Shown piece by piece: positions 62,090 through 64,000 of a stretch of 64,000 nucleotides of DNA (positions are counted from its first letter, which is position 1; the number at the start of each line of letters is the position of its first letter). The stretch is from Copromyces sp. CBS 386.78. Taxonomy: Eukaryota; Ascomycota; Sordariomycetes; Sordariales; Sordariaceae. Both the position numbers and the translations under genes were made by a program. The DNA is taken from the NCBI GenBank assembly GCA_030685235.1, contig MU839092.1, forward strand, positions 310,001 to 374,000, read 5' to 3'. The notes below the pieces were generated by a model. It saw only the letters and a list, made by a program, of their open reading frames with translations. It made no database searches and had not been told where the DNA came from.

Positions 62090-62098
62090 ATCTTTTAA

Positions 62099-62265
62099 GG
62101 CTCCTCTCCTCTCTAACTTGTTCTCTGCTCTACACTAGTAGTGTTCGATAGGAACCGAAAAAATGACATTCTTTCCATACATTTCAAACTTTCGAAAATT
62201 ACGCTAATTCAAGGTCTGTGCTCGTGCCCGTGCACCTTATCCACTAGAATTAGAAAAATCTTTTT
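62099..62265. other. short unique-looking flank right of the MULE
   Basis: This is normal-GC, non-repetitive DNA directly after the right target copy, before strongly AT-rich sequence resumes. It probably represents the original insertion site next to an older repeat. Confidence 0.45.
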
Positions 62266-64000
62266 ATCTCTATTAACGATACCTTTTATAATAAACCGAC
62301 CAGTACCTTAGAATCCCCTTATCGCTGCTAGTATGCCCCTAATCCGTTAAGCTTGTAATGAGGGTATTTATAGGGAGTTCAACCTTCGCGATAAAGTTAG
62401 GCGTAATACTTAGATCGTATTTTACCGCTATTGCGAGTAGTATTAAATAGTTAATATTACCCGGTTGCGGTCTTATTTCGACGATTGCGCGGGGTATTAA
62501 ATTTATCGTATAAACTAATAATTCTAAGATCGCGACGATATTCGTCGCTATACCGTAGTACTTAGTAATAACTAGAGGAAAAAGATCGACTAGTATATTG
62601 CTAAAACTATACTATTTTTTAACCGCCCTTTCAACCTATTTAAAGGATCCCCTATAAGGGTATTTCTCTATGCCCTCGTTCTAGTATATATACCCTCCAA
62701 TGCTAGCTTTCTCGTAAACGAATAGCTCCCCCTCATTTATTAATAGATAAAGGAGTAGATTTTTACGTAGTACGTTGCCGTATTATTATATATTAATGTA
62801 TTTTTTAATAAGTTAAACGATTATTTTGGCAGGCGGATTATTAATATTTCTATTTCCTACCCGCTTAGTAATATATTTTTTTTCTAGTGTAATAAGTATA
62901 TAGGGTCTACTGAACATACTTTTATAAATTTCGCCGGCATTATTTCTAGGATTTATAATGAGATTACTAATATCCTTACTAGAATTAACGTTTTTATTAC
63001 TAATATTTATAATTTTGCCCGGCGAGCGATATACGAGCTTACTACCTATAACCGTTTTAGAAGTTCCTTTATTGTCCTATATAATTCGTATTCCTTCTAG
63101 TTATTTATAAAGGATATAATCAGTTTACAACCGTTTAAAGTATTAAGCTAGTAAGTTAATACTATCGTTAATTACTTTTGTACTTCCAAATTGCAATTCG
63201 CGTAGTTAAGGGGATTTATAATAGAATTCTATAGTAAGATTATTAATATTTTAGTAAGGTTAGTTAACAATCTCACTATTATTTATTATATACTATAAAT
63301 TAATTAAATTAATATAATTACCCGATAGGGGTTGTAATATAGATTTATATGTTTAATTTAATATGTTAAACTTGTATTATAGGTATTTGTACGCGATGTA
63401 CGGTATTATGGTTAGGCCCCCTATTAGGAAGTTCCCCGCGGTAACGACGGCTACGAACCGATCCGATTTATATAGGTTATTAAGGTTATCGAGGACCTTT
63501 ATTTCTAATATAGTTTCGATATTTTTAAAAGGTTTATAGAACCTCTTTATAAAGCCTAATTATTATTAGAAATAAACCGTTCAATTATTGGTTATATTAT
63601 TTTTAAATAGATTTCAATTTAGTAGGCCTAGGTTTAATTACGTTACTTTATCGGCGCTATTGACTTTTAGGAATTCGAGCGCTTTTATATATTAAGAAGG
63701 ATTAAGTAGTTAATTCTTATTAATTAGTTGGGGTTCTTTTTATACCCTCTTATTACTTAAGAGGTATTTATTAACATTACCCCGCTTATTTATAACGTTA
63801 TTAGTATAGTTATCGATTATTTAAAATAGTATACTTTTATATTAGGGCATTATATTATAGAGGTTTAATTAATCGAAGATTTCTTGGCGTTTCGAATCTA
63901 TAATAGTATTTACGTACTTTACGGTAACGTTTAGAATTATAATAATATAGAGCTTCGTTATTTCTAGAATATATTATAAGATAGCGGTTCTCTTATCGCC
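62266..64000. other. RIP-degraded sequence of unknown type, runs off window
   Basis: AT-rich, TA-rich DNA with the same RIP look as the transposon block. One plus frame at about 62,660-63,305 is continuous apart from about ten stops of the TAG/TAA kind and reads as protein (FINFAGIISRIYNEITNIL and FARRAIYELTTYNRFRSSF). It may be the remains of another transposon gene or of a duplicated host gene. I recognise no domain and see no terminal repeat within the window. Confidence 0.35.

Noticed and set aside
27838..62098. A Starship or other single giant 34-kb element
   Set aside because: No tyrosine-recombinase captain gene or cargo genes are seen. The MULE termini, transposase and nested LTR elements explain the whole span.
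1..64000. CRISPR array, prophage or bacterial operon structure
   Set aside because: There are no regularly spaced short repeats. The spliceosomal introns and gene content show a eukaryotic fungal genome.

Overview
The window looks like nuclear DNA of a filamentous ascomycete close to Neurospora or Sordaria. This is inferred from three things: a Tom22 protein that closely resembles my memory of the Neurospora crassa protein, short GT-AG introns with CTAAC-like branch sites, and a very AT-rich repeat block showing the usual marks of repeat-induced point mutation (RIP). Those marks are a TA dinucleotide excess, Trp and Gln codons turned into stops, and transition differences between repeat copies.

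Positions 1 to about 27,837 are gene-bearing DNA of normal composition. From left to right they hold a degenerate hypothetical gene of unknown family (1381-2373, with a possible relative at the left edge), an RNase Z-like metallo-beta-lactamase protein (minus), the decapping enhancer Edc3 (minus, one intron), a small hypothetical ORF, a Pif1 helicase (minus, one intron), a plasma-membrane Na+/H+ antiporter of the Nha1 family (plus, one intron), the mitochondrial import receptor Tom22 (plus, one intron), and a 1307-residue ADF-H domain protein (minus, three introns). These are ordinary housekeeping genes. They form no cluster and are separated by 0.7-4 kb spacers that probably hold promoters and UTRs.

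Positions 27,838 to 62,098 are one nested stack of transposons. The outermost is a Mutator-like element (MULE), 27,847-62,089, with terminal inverted repeats of about 100 bp, a 9-bp target duplication and a RIP-damaged transposase whose D, D and E residues can still be located. Gypsy element A (30,271-59,932) is inserted in the MULE gene. Chromovirus B (31,982-48,575) is inserted in A, chromovirus C (34,858-43,376) in B, and a 253-bp GC-normal LTR-like insertion (36,386-36,638) in C. Target duplications support every level (ATCTTTTRA, ATGG/ATAG, ATAGT, TAGGG, GGAAG). After excision the sizes are about 4.6 kb (MULE), 13.1 kb (A), 8.1 kb (B) and 8.3 kb (C). Element A is unusually long because 4.6 kb between its integrase and its 3' LTR holds an unrecognised, apparently antisense coding region. 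That is the most likely undescribed item in the window.

Positions 62,099-64,000 hold about 150 bp of normal-looking unique DNA, then another RIP-degraded sequence that I do not recognise and that runs off the window. All intron positions and frame reconstructions were read by eye. No database search was possible.
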